From Phytomonospora endophytica (GTDB lineage Bacteria; Actinomycetota; Actinomycetes; Mycobacteriales; Micromonosporaceae), in assembly GCF_014202425.1 (NCBI RefSeq), contig NZ_JACHGT010000005.1:310001-374000 (forward strand): a DNA stretch of 64,000 bases, given 5' to 3'. The position numbers were made by a program, and so were the translations under genes. Below are positions 8,783-16,852 of the stretch, piece by piece. The number at the start of each line of letters is the position of its first letter. Position 1 is the first letter of the stretch. A model generated the notes under the pieces. The model did not search any database, had not been told where the DNA came from, and saw only the letters and a list, made by a program, of their open reading frames with translations.

Positions 8783-8845
8783 CAGGTTGTCAACAGATTG
8801 ACAGTCAAGCAACCTGTTGACAACCTGGGTCGTGATCATTACGGT
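8783..8845 (+). promoter_or_regulatory. Operator and promoter of the sugar-acid operon
   Basis: A perfect 14-base inverted repeat, CAGGTTGTCAACAG at 8783-8796 and CTGTTGACAACCTG at 8814-8827, encloses a third palindrome, TTGACAGTCAA at 8799-8809. Each outer arm contains the smaller palindrome GTTG-N-CAAC. The right arm contains TTGACA at 8817-8822, a -35 that pairs with TACGGT at 8840-8845 over exactly 17 bases. Bound IclR protein would therefore sit on the -35. The start codon is 42 bases past the -10 and has AAGGAG upstream. Confidence 0.75.
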
Positions 8846-8887
8846 CGTGTGACACCGGACTCGATCCCCCGAACAAAGGAGTTCGCG

Positions 8888-10222
8888 ATGTCCACCCCGG
8901 CTTCCGCAGCCGCACCCGCGTCCCGCGCGGCCCCGCGTGGGGCGAGCCGGATGCGGTGGGCCATCATCTGGCTCGCCTTCGCCGGTCTCACCATCAACTA
9001 CCTCGACCGCTCCAGCATCAGCGTCGCGCTGCCCTTCATGGGCGAGGACATCCACCTCGACAAGACCCAGCAGGGACTCATCCTCGCGGCCTTCTTCTGG
9101 TCCTACGACTTCTGCCAGCTCGCGGCCGGCTGGTACGTCGACAAGGTCGGCGCCCGCCGCTCCTTCACCATCGCCGCGGTGTGGTGGTCGATCTTCACCA
9201 TGATCACCGCCGCCGTGCACAGCTTCTGGACCCTGATCGGCGCCCGGCTCCTCCTCGGCGCCGGTGAGAGTCCCGCGCCGGCGACCTCGGCGAAGGTCAC
9301 CGCGACCTGGTTCCCACAGCGCGAACGCGGCCTGGCCACCGGCATCTGGGACTCCGGCTCCCGCGTCGGCGCGGTCATCGCGATCCCCATCGTCACCCTG
9401 ATCATCCACTTCGCGGGGTGGCGCACGACCTTCATCATCATCGGCATCCTGGGCCTGGCCTGGGCGGTCGGCTGGTGGAAGGCCTACCGCGACCCCGACA
9501 AACACCGGCGGGTCAACGCCGAGGAACTCGCCTACATCCGTGAGGGCGGCGCCCGCATCGCCGCCGACGACGACGCCGAGGCGGCCAAGCTCCCGTGGCG
9601 GAGGCTGTTTCGCTACCGGACGGTCCTCGGGATGATGTTCGGCTTCTTCTGCCTCAACAGCGTCATCTACTTCTTCATCACGTTCTTCCCGACCTACCTC
9701 GTCGAGGAGCGCGACTTCAGCCTGCTCAAGCTCGGTTTCTTCGGGATGATCCCCGGCATCTGCGCCGTGCTGTCGGGCTGGCTCGGCGGCTGGCTCGCCG
9801 ACCGCGCGATCCGGCGGGGCGTGCCCGTCACCCGGGTCCGCAAGACGATCATCGTCGCCGGGATGGCGGGCGGCTCGGTCATCATCCTGGCCGTGATCGT
9901 CCCGCAGGCGTGGATGGCGCTGGCCCTGCTGTCGCTGGCGTACGCGTCCCTGACCTTCGCCGGGACCGGCATCTGGGCACTGCCCGCCGACGTCGCGCCC
10001 AGTTCGGCGCACGTCGCGTCGATCGGCGGCATCCAGAATTTCGCGTCGAACTTCGCCGGGATCCTCACGCCGATCATGGTCGGCTACCTCGCCGACGAGA
10101 CGGGTTCCTTCGTCCTGCCGTTGACGATCATCGGGGTGATCGCCCTGGTCGGCGCGCTGAACTACCTGTTCGTGATCGGCAAGATCGAGCCTCTTCCGGT
10201 GCCACGCCGGGCCGTCGGCTAG
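8888..10222 (+). CDS. MFS transporter, anion:cation (sugar-acid) symporter type
   Basis: A 444-residue major facilitator with twelve hydrophobic segments. The first-helix signature [15 protein letters not shown] is typical of the anion:cation symporter family (galactonate, glucarate and hexuronate carriers such as DgoT and ExuT). The ATG at 8888 with AAGGAG at 8876-8881 is the start; the longer open frame upstream lies in the operator. As first gene of the operon with a sugar-acid dehydratase, its likely cargo is a hydroxy-acid such as L-fuconate. No sugar dehydrogenase or lactonase is encoded beside it. Confidence 0.9.
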   Translation: MSTPASAAAPASRAAPRGASRMRWAIIWLAFAGLTINYLDRSSISVALPFMGEDIHLDKTQQGLILAAFFWSYDFCQLAAGWYVDKVGARRSFTIAAVWWSIFTMITAAVHSFWTLIGARLLLGAGESPAPATSAKVTATWFPQRERGLATGIWDSGSRVGAVIAIPIVTLIIHFAGWRTTFIIIGILGLAWAVGWWKAYRDPDKHRRVNAEELAYIREGGARIAADDDAEAAKLPWRRLFRYRTVLGMMFGFFCLNSVIYFFITFFPTYLVEERDFSLLKLGFFGMIPGICAVLSGWLGGWLADRAIRRGVPVTRVRKTIIVAGMAGGSVIILAVIVPQAWMALALLSLAYASLTFAGTGIWALPADVAPSSAHVASIGGIQNFASNFAGILTPIMVGYLADETGSFVLPLTIIGVIALVGALNYLFVIGKIEPLPVPRRAVG

Positions 10223-10253
10223 ATATCTAGAAGAACGAGAAAGGACAAACCTG

Positions 10254-11549
10254 ATGCCACGCATCACGGCCGTCGACACGCACGATGTGCGTTTCCCGAC
10301 CTCGGCCGAGCAGGCCGGTTCGGACGCCATGCATCCCGACGGCGACTACTCGGCCGCCTACCTGACCCTGCGCACCGATCACCGCGACGGGCACGAGGGC
10401 CACGGCTTCACCTTCACGATCGGTCGCGGCAACGACATCTGCGTCGCCGCGATCGAGGCGATGGGCGCGACCCTCGTCGGCCTCGACATCGACGAGGCCT
10501 TCGCCGACATGGGCGCCTTCGCCCGCCGCCTCACCGGCGACTCGCAGTTCCGCTGGCTGGGCCCGGAGAAGGGCGTCGTGCACCTGGCCGCGGGCGCGCT
10601 CATCAACGCGATGTGGGACCTCTTCGCCCGCGTCGAGGGCAAGCCGGTCTGGAAGCTCCTGGCCGACATGACGCCCGAGCAGGTCGTCGCCCTCGTCGAC
10701 TGGCGCTACCTCTCCGACGCGCTGACTCCCGAGGAGGCCCTCGGCCTCCTGCGCGCCAAGGCCGACGGCAAGGCCGCCCGCGAGGCCGAGCTGCTCGACA
10801 CCGGCTACCCGGCCTACACGACCTCTCCGGGCTGGCTCGGCTACGACGACGAGAAGATGGTCCGGCTGGCCCGCGAGGCCGTCGCCGAGGGCTTCACGAT
10901 GATCAAGCTCAAGGTCGGCGGGAACGTCGAGGACGACGTCCGCCGCTTCCGGACCGCCCGCGCCGCCCTCGGGCCCGACATCCGCCTGGCCAGCGACGCC
11001 AACCAGAAATGGGACGTCGCCGAGGCCATCGCCTGGATGGAACGCCTCAAGGAGTTCGACCCCTACTGGATCGAGGAGCCGACCGCTCCCGACGACATCC
11101 TCGGTCACGCCGCCATCCGCCGCGGCGTCGCGCCCATCAAGGTCGCCACCGGCGAGCACGCCCACAACCGCATCCTCTTCAAGCAGCTCCTCCAGGCCGA
11201 GGCCCTCGACGTCGTCCAGATCGACGCCGCCCGCGTCGCCGGTGTCAACGAGAACGTCGCGATCCTGCTGCTGGCCGCCAAGTTCGGCGTCCCGGTCTGC
11301 CCGCACGCCGGGGGCGTGGGCCTGTGCGAGCTGGTGCAGCACCTGTCCATGTTCGACTTCATCGCCGTGTCCGGCAGCCGGGAAGGCCGCGCCATCGAGT
11401 CCGTCCCACACCTCCACGAGCACTTCGAGGACCCGATCGTGGTCGAATCGGCCGCCTACCGCGCCCCGGCGAAACCCGGCTTCAGCGCGAAGATGAAGCC
11501 CGCCTCCCTCGCCGACCACGCGTTCCCCGAGGGGAAGGTGTGGGCGTGA
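10254..11549 (+). CDS. fucD: L-fuconate dehydratase (enolase superfamily)
   Basis: A 431-residue mandelate-racemase/enolase superfamily enzyme expected to dehydrate L-fuconate (and possibly related acids) to 2-keto-3-deoxy-L-fuconate. The catalytic lysine motif KLKVGG is near residue 220, metal ligands in DANQKW and WIEEPT follow, and the His of TGEHAHNR and the [10 protein letters not shown] segment match fuconate dehydratases. It is second in the operon. Its stop overlaps the start of the SDR gene (GTGA), so the two are translationally coupled. Substrate choice among C5/C6 deoxy-sugar acids is inferred from family resemblance and neighbours. Confidence 0.88.
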   Translation: MPRITAVDTHDVRFPTSAEQAGSDAMHPDGDYSAAYLTLRTDHRDGHEGHGFTFTIGRGNDICVAAIEAMGATLVGLDIDEAFADMGAFARRLTGDSQFRWLGPEKGVVHLAAGALINAMWDLFARVEGKPVWKLLADMTPEQVVALVDWRYLSDALTPEEALGLLRAKADGKAAREAELLDTGYPAYTTSPGWLGYDDEKMVRLAREAVAEGFTMIKLKVGGNVEDDVRRFRTARAALGPDIRLASDANQKWDVAEAIAWMERLKEFDPYWIEEPTAPDDILGHAAIRRGVAPIKVATGEHAHNRILFKQLLQAEALDVVQIDAARVAGVNENVAILLLAAKFGVPVCPHAGGVGLCELVQHLSMFDFIAVSGSREGRAIESVPHLHEHFEDPIVVESAAYRAPAKPGFSAKMKPASLADHAFPEGKVWA

Positions 11550-12292
11550 CCGCCAAACCCCTCGCGTTCGTCACCGGCGCCGCCTCCGGCATCGGCTTCG
11601 CCACCGCCGTCCGCCTCGCCCGCGCCGGATACGACATCACCGCCGCCGACGTCGACGCCGTCGGTCTCCAGCGCACCGCCCACGCGGTCGGGGAGGCGGG
11701 CGGTACGGCGACCACCCACGCCTTCGACATCCGCGACGACACCGCCCTCACCGGGGTCCTCGACGCCACGGGCACCCCCGCCGTCCTGGCCAACATCGCC
11801 GGCGTCGGCGTCGCCGCGCCCCTGGCCGACACCAGCACCGAGGACTGGGACCGCGTCATCTCCATCAACCTCACCGCGGTCTTCACCACCTGCCGCGCGG
11901 TCATCCCGCGCATGCTCGCCGCCGGCGGCGGCAACATCGTCAACGTCGGCTCGGTCGCCGGGCTCGTCGGCGTCGGCAACCGCGCCGCCTACTGCGCCTC
12001 CAAGGGCGGCGTCATCGCCCTGACCCGCTCCATCGCCGCCGACTACGCCGCGAAGGGCATCCGCGCCAACGCGATCTGCCCGGGAACCGTCGCCAGCGAA
12101 TGGATCGGCAAGATCCTCGCCGACGCCCCCGACCCCGAGGCCACCCGCCGCGCCATGGAGGCCCGCCAGCTCGACGGGCGCATGGGCAGCCCCGAGGAGG
12201 TCGCCGCCGGGATCGCCTTCCTCGTCAGCGACGACGGCCGCTTCGTCAACGGCACCGCATTCGTCATGGACGGCGGCATGACCGCGGTCTGA
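11546..12292 (+). CDS. SDR oxidoreductase, probable 2-keto-3-deoxy-L-fuconate dehydrogenase
   Basis: A 248-residue classical short-chain dehydrogenase. The nucleotide-binding TGAASGIG motif is at the N-terminus, followed by NIAG, a catalytic Ser region (NVGSVAG), the YCASK catalytic Tyr/Lys, and a C-terminal FVMDGG. The GTG at 11546 overlaps the preceding stop and has AGGGGAAGG upstream. In the known non-phosphorylative fucose route an SDR oxidises 2-keto-3-deoxy-L-fuconate to the 2,4-diketo acid, which fits the dehydratase before it and the FAH hydrolase after it. Oxidation of the sugar itself is the alternative. Confidence 0.85.
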   Translation: MTAKPLAFVTGAASGIGFATAVRLARAGYDITAADVDAVGLQRTAHAVGEAGGTATTHAFDIRDDTALTGVLDATGTPAVLANIAGVGVAAPLADTSTEDWDRVISINLTAVFTTCRAVIPRMLAAGGGNIVNVGSVAGLVGVGNRAAYCASKGGVIALTRSIAADYAAKGIRANAICPGTVASEWIGKILADAPDPEATRRAMEARQLDGRMGSPEEVAAGIAFLVSDDGRFVNGTAFVMDGGMTAV

Positions 12293-12322
12293 CCGACCAC
12301 ACCAACACCAAGGGAAACCCAC

Positions 12323-13153
12323 ATGCACCTCGTCACCTACGACGACAACGGCACCGAGGCCCTCGGCGTCCTCCGCGACGGCCGCGTCCACGCCACCACC
12401 GGCCCGGTCACCATGGCCGAGCTGATCGCCCACCCCGGCGGCCTCGACGCCCTCACCGTCGCCCCCGAACCCCTCGCCGACGACGCCCGCCTCCTGGCCC
12501 CACTGCCACGCCCCCGCAACGTCGTCTGCATCGGCCGCAACTACCGCGAGCACGCCGAGGAGCAGGGCGCCGAGACCCCCGCCGAACCCGCCGTGTTCCT
12601 CAAGACCACGACCAGCGTCGTCGGGCCCGGCCACGACATCGTCTGGGACCCCGAGTACACGGCCCAGGTCGACTACGAGGCCGAACTCGCCGTCGTCATC
12701 GGCCGCACCGCCCGGCACGTCGACGTGGCCGACGCCCTGTCCCACGTCTTCGGGTACACCTGCCTCAACGACGTCAGCGCCCGCGATCTCCAGTTCGGCG
12801 ACGTCCAATGGGCACGCGGGAAGTCCCTCGACACCTTCTGCCCGATGGGCCCGGCGATCGTGACCGCCGACGAGGTCGCCGACCCGCAGAACCTCGACGT
12901 CCGCTGCGTCCTCAACGGCACGACCGTGCAGGAGGCGAACACCTCGGTCATGTACCACTCGGTGGCCGAGATCATCGCCCACTGCTCGCGCGCCTTCACC
13001 CTGCACCCCGGCGACGTCATCGCCACCGGGACGCCCGGCGGCGTCGGCATCTTCCGGGACCCGCCGCTGCTGCTCGGCAACGGCGACGAGGTCGTCATCG
13101 AGATCGACGGCATCGGCCGCCTGGTCAACCGCTGCCGGACCGAGCGGGTCTGA
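12323..13153 (+). CDS. FAH-family hydrolase, probable 2,4-diketo-3-deoxy-L-fuconate hydrolase
   Basis: A 276-residue fumarylacetoacetate-hydrolase-family enzyme. The core includes CIGRNYREHAEE, the metal site DYEAELAVVIG (Glu/Asp ligands), and TGTPGGVG near the end. In the L-fuconate and L-rhamnonate diketo-hydrolase pathways such a protein cleaves the 2,4-diketo-3-deoxy acid to pyruvate and L-lactate. Its position straight after the dehydratase and dehydrogenase supports that step here. The start has GGGAAA six bases upstream. Confidence 0.87.
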   Translation: MHLVTYDDNGTEALGVLRDGRVHATTGPVTMAELIAHPGGLDALTVAPEPLADDARLLAPLPRPRNVVCIGRNYREHAEEQGAETPAEPAVFLKTTTSVVGPGHDIVWDPEYTAQVDYEAELAVVIGRTARHVDVADALSHVFGYTCLNDVSARDLQFGDVQWARGKSLDTFCPMGPAIVTADEVADPQNLDVRCVLNGTTVQEANTSVMYHSVAEIIAHCSRAFTLHPGDVIATGTPGGVGIFRDPPLLLGNGDEVVIEIDGIGRLVNRCRTERV

Positions 13154-13155
13154 GC

Positions 13156-14430
13156 ATGCGCGTGCGCCTCGCCTACGGCGAGCACGGGCTCGACGTCGAC
13201 CTCCCCGCCGAGCGGACCGTCGTCGTCGAGCCCGCCTACGCCGACGGTGCCGCCGATCCCGCCGCGCTCCTGCGCGACACCCTCCGCCGGCCCGTCGCCG
13301 GATCGCCCCTGCGCGAGCTCGTCCGGCCCGGTCAGACCGTCGCGATCTCGATGTGCGACGGCACCCGCGCCCAGCCGAGGCACCTGATGATCCCGGCGGT
13401 CCTCGACGAACTCAGCGGGATCGTCGACGACGCCGACGTGGTCGTCCTGGTCGCGACCGGGACGCACCGCGGGAACTCGCCCGCGGAGATCGAGGCGATG
13501 CTCGGCGCCGACGTCGCCGCGCGCGTGCGGGTCGTCAACCACGACGCGCGTGACGCGTCCTCGCTGGTCTGGTGCGGTACGCACGGCGAGGGCGTGCCCG
13601 TGTGGCTCAACCGGCACTGGGTCGAGGCGGACGTGCGGATCACGACCGGTTTCGTCGAGCCGCACTTCTTCGCCGGGTTCAGCGGCGGGCCGAAACTCGT
13701 CGCGCCCGGACTCGCCGGGCTCGACACGGTCCTCACGCTGCACGACGCCCGCCGCATCGGTCACCCGTCGGCGACCTGGGCCGTCTGCGAGGGAAACCCC
13801 GTGCACGACGACATCCGCGCGGTCGTCGCGGGGGCGGGAAACGTCGACTTCGCCTTCGACGTGCTGCTCAACCGTGAACAGCGGATCGTCGCCGCCTTCG
13901 GTGGGGAACTGTTCGCGATGCACGCCGCCGCCCGGGCCGCCGCACGGGAACTGGCGATGCGGCCCGTCGACGGTCTCTTCGACGTGGTCGTGACGACGAA
14001 CTCGGGTTTCCCGCTCGACCAGAACCTCTACCAGTCGGTGAAGGGCATGACGGCGGCCGCGACGATCGTCAAGGAGGGCGGCGTGATCGTGTGCGCCGCC
14101 GAATGCCGCGACGGGTTTCCCGACCACGGCTCCTACCGCGAGGTGCTTTCCTCGGCGGTGTCGCCGCGGGCGCTGCTGGACGAGATCACGGCCCGGCCGG
14201 ACACGCGGCCCGACCAGTGGCAGGTCCAGATGCAGGCGAAGGTGCAGACGAAGGCGCGGGTGGTCGTGCACGCCGCCGGGCTGGGGGAGGAGGAGCTGCG
14301 CGCCGCCCACCTGGACTGGACCGACGACATCGGTGCCACCGTCCGGGCCGCGCTCGACGCGGCGGGTGAGGGCGCGCGGGTGTGCGTGCTGCCGGAGGGA
14401 CCGCAGACGATTCCCTACGTGCGGGACTAG
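13156..14430 (+). CDS. larA: LarA-family nickel-pincer racemase/epimerase
   Basis: A 424-residue protein of the LarA (DUF2088) family, whose founding member racemises lactate with a nickel-pincer (NPN) cofactor bound to a lysine. Seen here are GTHRGN, the EPHFFAGFSGGPKLVAPG signature holding the histidine and the cofactor lysine, and a further His in NPVHDD. Length equals that of lactate racemase. It is the last gene of the operon, two bases after the previous stop. It may racemise the L-lactate made by the hydrolase, or epimerise the sugar acid at C2. The cofactor genes larB, larC and larE are not in the window. Confidence 0.88.
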   Translation: MRVRLAYGEHGLDVDLPAERTVVVEPAYADGAADPAALLRDTLRRPVAGSPLRELVRPGQTVAISMCDGTRAQPRHLMIPAVLDELSGIVDDADVVVLVATGTHRGNSPAEIEAMLGADVAARVRVVNHDARDASSLVWCGTHGEGVPVWLNRHWVEADVRITTGFVEPHFFAGFSGGPKLVAPGLAGLDTVLTLHDARRIGHPSATWAVCEGNPVHDDIRAVVAGAGNVDFAFDVLLNREQRIVAAFGGELFAMHAAARAAARELAMRPVDGLFDVVVTTNSGFPLDQNLYQSVKGMTAAATIVKEGGVIVCAAECRDGFPDHGSYREVLSSAVSPRALLDEITARPDTRPDQWQVQMQAKVQTKARVVVHAAGLGEEELRAAHLDWTDDIGATVRAALDAAGEGARVCVLPEGPQTIPYVRD

Positions 14431-14727
14431 ATCCGGCGGGGCGCCGTTTCGGTCTCAGGCGCCCTACCGGACCCTCTCGCGGAGCCGTGGCCGTGGCGGA
14501 TCGTCTTGCTTCGAGATCCTGCCGACCTCCACCGGGATCATCGCCTCCGGCGTCACTCGGCACCCGGCCGAAGCGCGTTCGGCGGGCTCGTGTCGCATCC
14601 TTGGATCTGTTGAGCGATAAGGGTTTGTTATGTCGTTCCTGTTCCCGACGGCCTGTCCAGGGCAATGCCCAGAGCGAGCGACGCGAAGGCCCGGCCCACT
14701 GCTTTCGCGGTGGGCCGGGCCTGTCGG
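14431..14727. other. Intergenic region between larA and serine hydrolase gene
   Basis: The 297 bases between the convergent genes hold no believable gene. A weak hairpin, GGGCGCC at 14439-14445 and GGCGCCC at 14458-14464, could help terminate the larA operon but has no T-run. Around 14605-14640 the DNA is locally AT-richer than its surroundings; I see no ORF there. The right end carries the terminator of the minus-strand gene. Confidence 0.5.
14687..14722 (-). terminator. Terminator hairpin of the serine hydrolase gene
   Basis: A perfect 13-base stem, AGGCCCGGCCCAC at 14687-14699 pairing with GTGGGCCGGGCCT at 14710-14722, with a ten-base loop. It lies six bases past the stop of the minus-strand gene. 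There is no strong U-tract, as is usual in GC-rich actinomycetes. Confidence 0.7.
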
Positions 14728-15873
14728 TCAGTCCCGTCCGGCCGGGGCGGTGTCGCCGGTCATCGCGAGCCGCTGGAAGGCGGCGAGGGCCGCGTCGATG
14801 GGGTGGGGTTGCGGACGTCCGGTCGCGTCGAGCCGGTTCCAGCGCTGGAGGTTGACCGCGAGGGACATCTGCCGGTCGCCGTCCGCGCTCCTCATGGAGA
14901 TCGCCCCGGAGCCCCAGGCCGAGCCGTCGTGGCCCCAGAAGGTGCCGTGGCCGGGGACGTCCTTGCGGTGGAGTCCGAGGCCGTAGTCGATGGTCGTGCC
15001 GTCGAAGGCGATGACGGGTCCGGTCCGCCGCATCTCGGCCAGGGACGCCGGGGTGACGATCTCGCCGTCGAGGAGGAGGGCGAAGAAGCGGTTGAGGTCG
15101 GCGACGGTCGAGATGAGCGAGGCGGACGGGCCGACCCACGACATGTCGAAGACGCTGAAGTCGCGCGGCGGGTCGATCATGCCGAACCAGGACTCGTAGT
15201 GGTGGGAGTGCGGACCGTGGATGTGCGCTCCGGTCGGGAGCTCGGTGTCGAGAAGTCCCGCGCGGTCGATGACGTCCCGGGTGATGTGGTCCTCGGCGGT
15301 CTCGCCGGTCACGAGTTCCAGGAGGCGGCAGAGGAGGAGGTAGTTCGTGTTGGAGTAGACGCCGGGTGCCTTGCCGGGAGTACCCACGGGCGGCGCCGCG
15401 ACACCGAGTGAGATCAGCTCGACGGGGTCGAAGCGGGTGTGCCGGTTGTCGTCGAGGCTCTCGGGGCCGGTGTCGGCGACGACGGGGAGGGCCTTGAGGG
15501 TCGGGTAGGCGTACGGGAGGTACTCGGCGAGGCCGCTGGTGTGGCCGATGAGCATCCGGACGGTGATCGCCGCACCGCGCGCGCCGGGGACGAGTTCGGG
15601 GAGGTAGTGACCGACGGGGGTGTCGAGGGTGAGCCGGCCCGCCTCGACCTGCCGCAGCACCGCGGCGGCCGTGAAGGCCTTGGAGAGGCTGCCGACACGG
15701 TGGCGCATGTCGGGCGTGACGGGCCGCCCGGTGGCGAGGTCGGCGACTCCGGCGGCACCTCGCCACACCTGGTCGCCGTCGCGGACCTCGGCGAACAGGC
15801 CGGGCATCCCGGCGCGGTGGACCGCTTCAAGAGCGGCGTCGAGGGCGGCGGGGTCGAGCGAGGCGGGCGACAT
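14728..15873 (-). CDS. Serine hydrolase of the beta-lactamase / D-Ala carboxypeptidase type
   Basis: A 381-residue class C beta-lactamase-related enzyme. SLSK supplies the SxxK nucleophile and lysine, YSN the second motif, and HDG replaces the KTG box, as in many esterase or peptidase relatives. The ATG at 15873 has AAAGGA (minus strand, 15886-15881) seven bases upstream; the longer frame upstream looks non-coding. No signal peptide is evident, so the protein may be cytoplasmic. It is flanked by its own terminator and lies alone. True beta-lactamase activity is not implied. Confidence 0.88.
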   Translation of the reverse strand: MSPASLDPAALDAALEAVHRAGMPGLFAEVRDGDQVWRGAAGVADLATGRPVTPDMRHRVGSLSKAFTAAAVLRQVEAGRLTLDTPVGHYLPELVPGARGAAITVRMLIGHTSGLAEYLPYAYPTLKALPVVADTGPESLDDNRHTRFDPVELISLGVAAPPVGTPGKAPGVYSNTNYLLLCRLLELVTGETAEDHITRDVIDRAGLLDTELPTGAHIHGPHSHHYESWFGMIDPPRDFSVFDMSWVGPSASLISTVADLNRFFALLLDGEIVTPASLAEMRRTGPVIAFDGTTIDYGLGLHRKDVPGHGTFWGHDGSAWGSGAISMRSADGDRQMSLAVNLQRWNRLDATGRPQPHPIDAALAAFQRLAMTGDTAPAGRD

Positions 15874-16177
15874 CGGCGGGTCCTTTCGGATGGGGACGGG
15901 TTCGCCCAACGATGGCGCGACGGGCTCGGGACGACATCGGCTCGGGGGAGTGGCTTTGACGTACGCCGTGGGGGGTAGTGAGGGGCGTTCGTGCTCCCGT
16001 GTCCCGGACCGAGGGGGCGCGCGGGCCCGGCCGGACGGCGAGGGCTTGTGGGAGGGCCACCTGTGGCGGGCCGGGTGGGGTTTCGTGTTCCGGGCGGCCC
16101 GGGGCCGTATCCCCCGAACGCTGAGCTTCGGCGTGGCGGTCGGTACGGGACGCGCCCGGCGCGGGCCCCCGGGCACG
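15874..16177. other. Intergenic region upstream of the serine hydrolase gene
   Basis: About 300 bases without a gene I can support. The left end must contain the minus-strand promoter and Shine-Dalgarno of the serine hydrolase gene. The open frames across this stretch translate to Arg/Pro-rich low-complexity protein typical of wrong-frame GC-rich DNA. Confidence 0.5.
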
Positions 16178-16218
16178 AAAAACACCCCGCCCCGGCGCTT
16201 TCGCGCCGGAGCGGGGTG
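16178..16218 (-). terminator. Intrinsic terminator of the DUF7455 gene
   Basis: On the minus strand a 16-base GC-rich stem with one mismatch (16218-16203 pairing with 16198-16183, four-base loop) is followed by five U residues (AAAAA on the plus strand at 16178-16182). It sits 35 bases past the DUF7455 stop. This is a textbook rho-independent terminator, uncommon in such GC-rich DNA. Confidence 0.85.
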
Positions 16219-16253
16219 GTCAGTCTCGCCGGGAGTCTGTGTTTCGACCCAGC

Positions 16254-16493
16254 CTAGTTCTTCGACATCAGGTCGCTGCCGCGCCAGGTGAACTCGGGGT
16301 CGGCGACGAAGTCGACCGCGATCTTCACCAGCTGCTCGGCGTACTTGTTGGCGTGGTGTCCGCAGAACACCAGGTCGCCGGCTTCGTCGGCAAGGACAAT
16401 ACGTACCTTGGCCGCTGCGGAGCACCGGTCGCAGCGCTCACCGGTGATAGGACGCGCCGCCGTCTCCGGCGGGGGCATCAGGGTCGGGGTCAT
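16254..16493 (-). CDS. DUF7455 small zinc-ribbon-like protein
   Basis: A 79-residue protein with CDRC near residue 21 and a CGHH segment near 44, giving a plausible Cys/His zinc site, then a helical region. GAGGAGG precedes the ATG. Small proteins of this family are regularly found beside the principal sigma factor gene in actinomycetes, as here. Its role is not established; a nucleic-acid or polymerase-related function would be a guess. Confidence 0.85.
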   Translation of the reverse strand: MTPTLMPPPETAARPITGERCDRCSAAAKVRIVLADEAGDLVFCGHHANKYAEQLVKIAVDFVADPEFTWRGSDLMSKN

Positions 16494-16852
16494 TGACTCC
16501 TCCTCGTCCGCTGTGACCGGTCAACGCCACTCGTCCTGACGTGGGCTGGTCCGGGGGTTACATGACTCAAGGTCCAACACGCGACCGACGTCAAAGGCTT
16601 CCCCAATCTCGTCGTCGGCGACGTGTCTCACACCGCCTTGCGCTTTCTTCTTTCCATTGTCACCGATCGGACCGACAGTTCCGTGTTCGCGACGCTCATC
16701 CGACCGATACCCGCCCCGGAGGGCGGGTATTCCTCGACGTAGCGCCGTGACCACTGGCAGATCACGGTATACAACCGATGCCATGATCGGCAACCCATGG
16801 CAACGGACGATCCGCGTGACGGTGACAGAGTGTGACCGAAGGGTTGAAATAC
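16494..16852. other. Intergenic region between sigA and the DUF7455 gene
   Basis: The 359 bases contain no gene I can support; the 90-residue minus frame at 16521-16793 has no family resemblance and poor codon pattern. A perfect hairpin, ATACCCGCCC at 16707-16716 and GGGCGGGTAT at 16721-16730 with loop CGGA, stands between the two same-strand genes. It may terminate sigA transcripts or act as a protein site. The promoter of the DUF7455 gene must lie in the left part. Confidence 0.55.
16707..16730. terminator. Perfect ten-base hairpin downstream of sigA
   Basis: A ten-base perfect stem with a four-base loop, about 125 bases after the sigA stop on the minus strand. No U-tract follows on either strand, so the terminator call is tentative. 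A symmetric binding site is possible. Confidence 0.45.

Noticed and set aside
14728-15873. Beta-lactamase as an antibiotic-resistance gene
   Set aside because: Only the SxxK and YxN motifs of the wider serine-hydrolase family are shown; HDG replaces KTG and there is no signal peptide, so resistance cannot be claimed.
16521-16793. 90-codon minus frame between sigA and DUF7455
   Set aside because: No family resemblance, no Shine-Dalgarno, and its start lies outside a promoter context; treated as intergenic.
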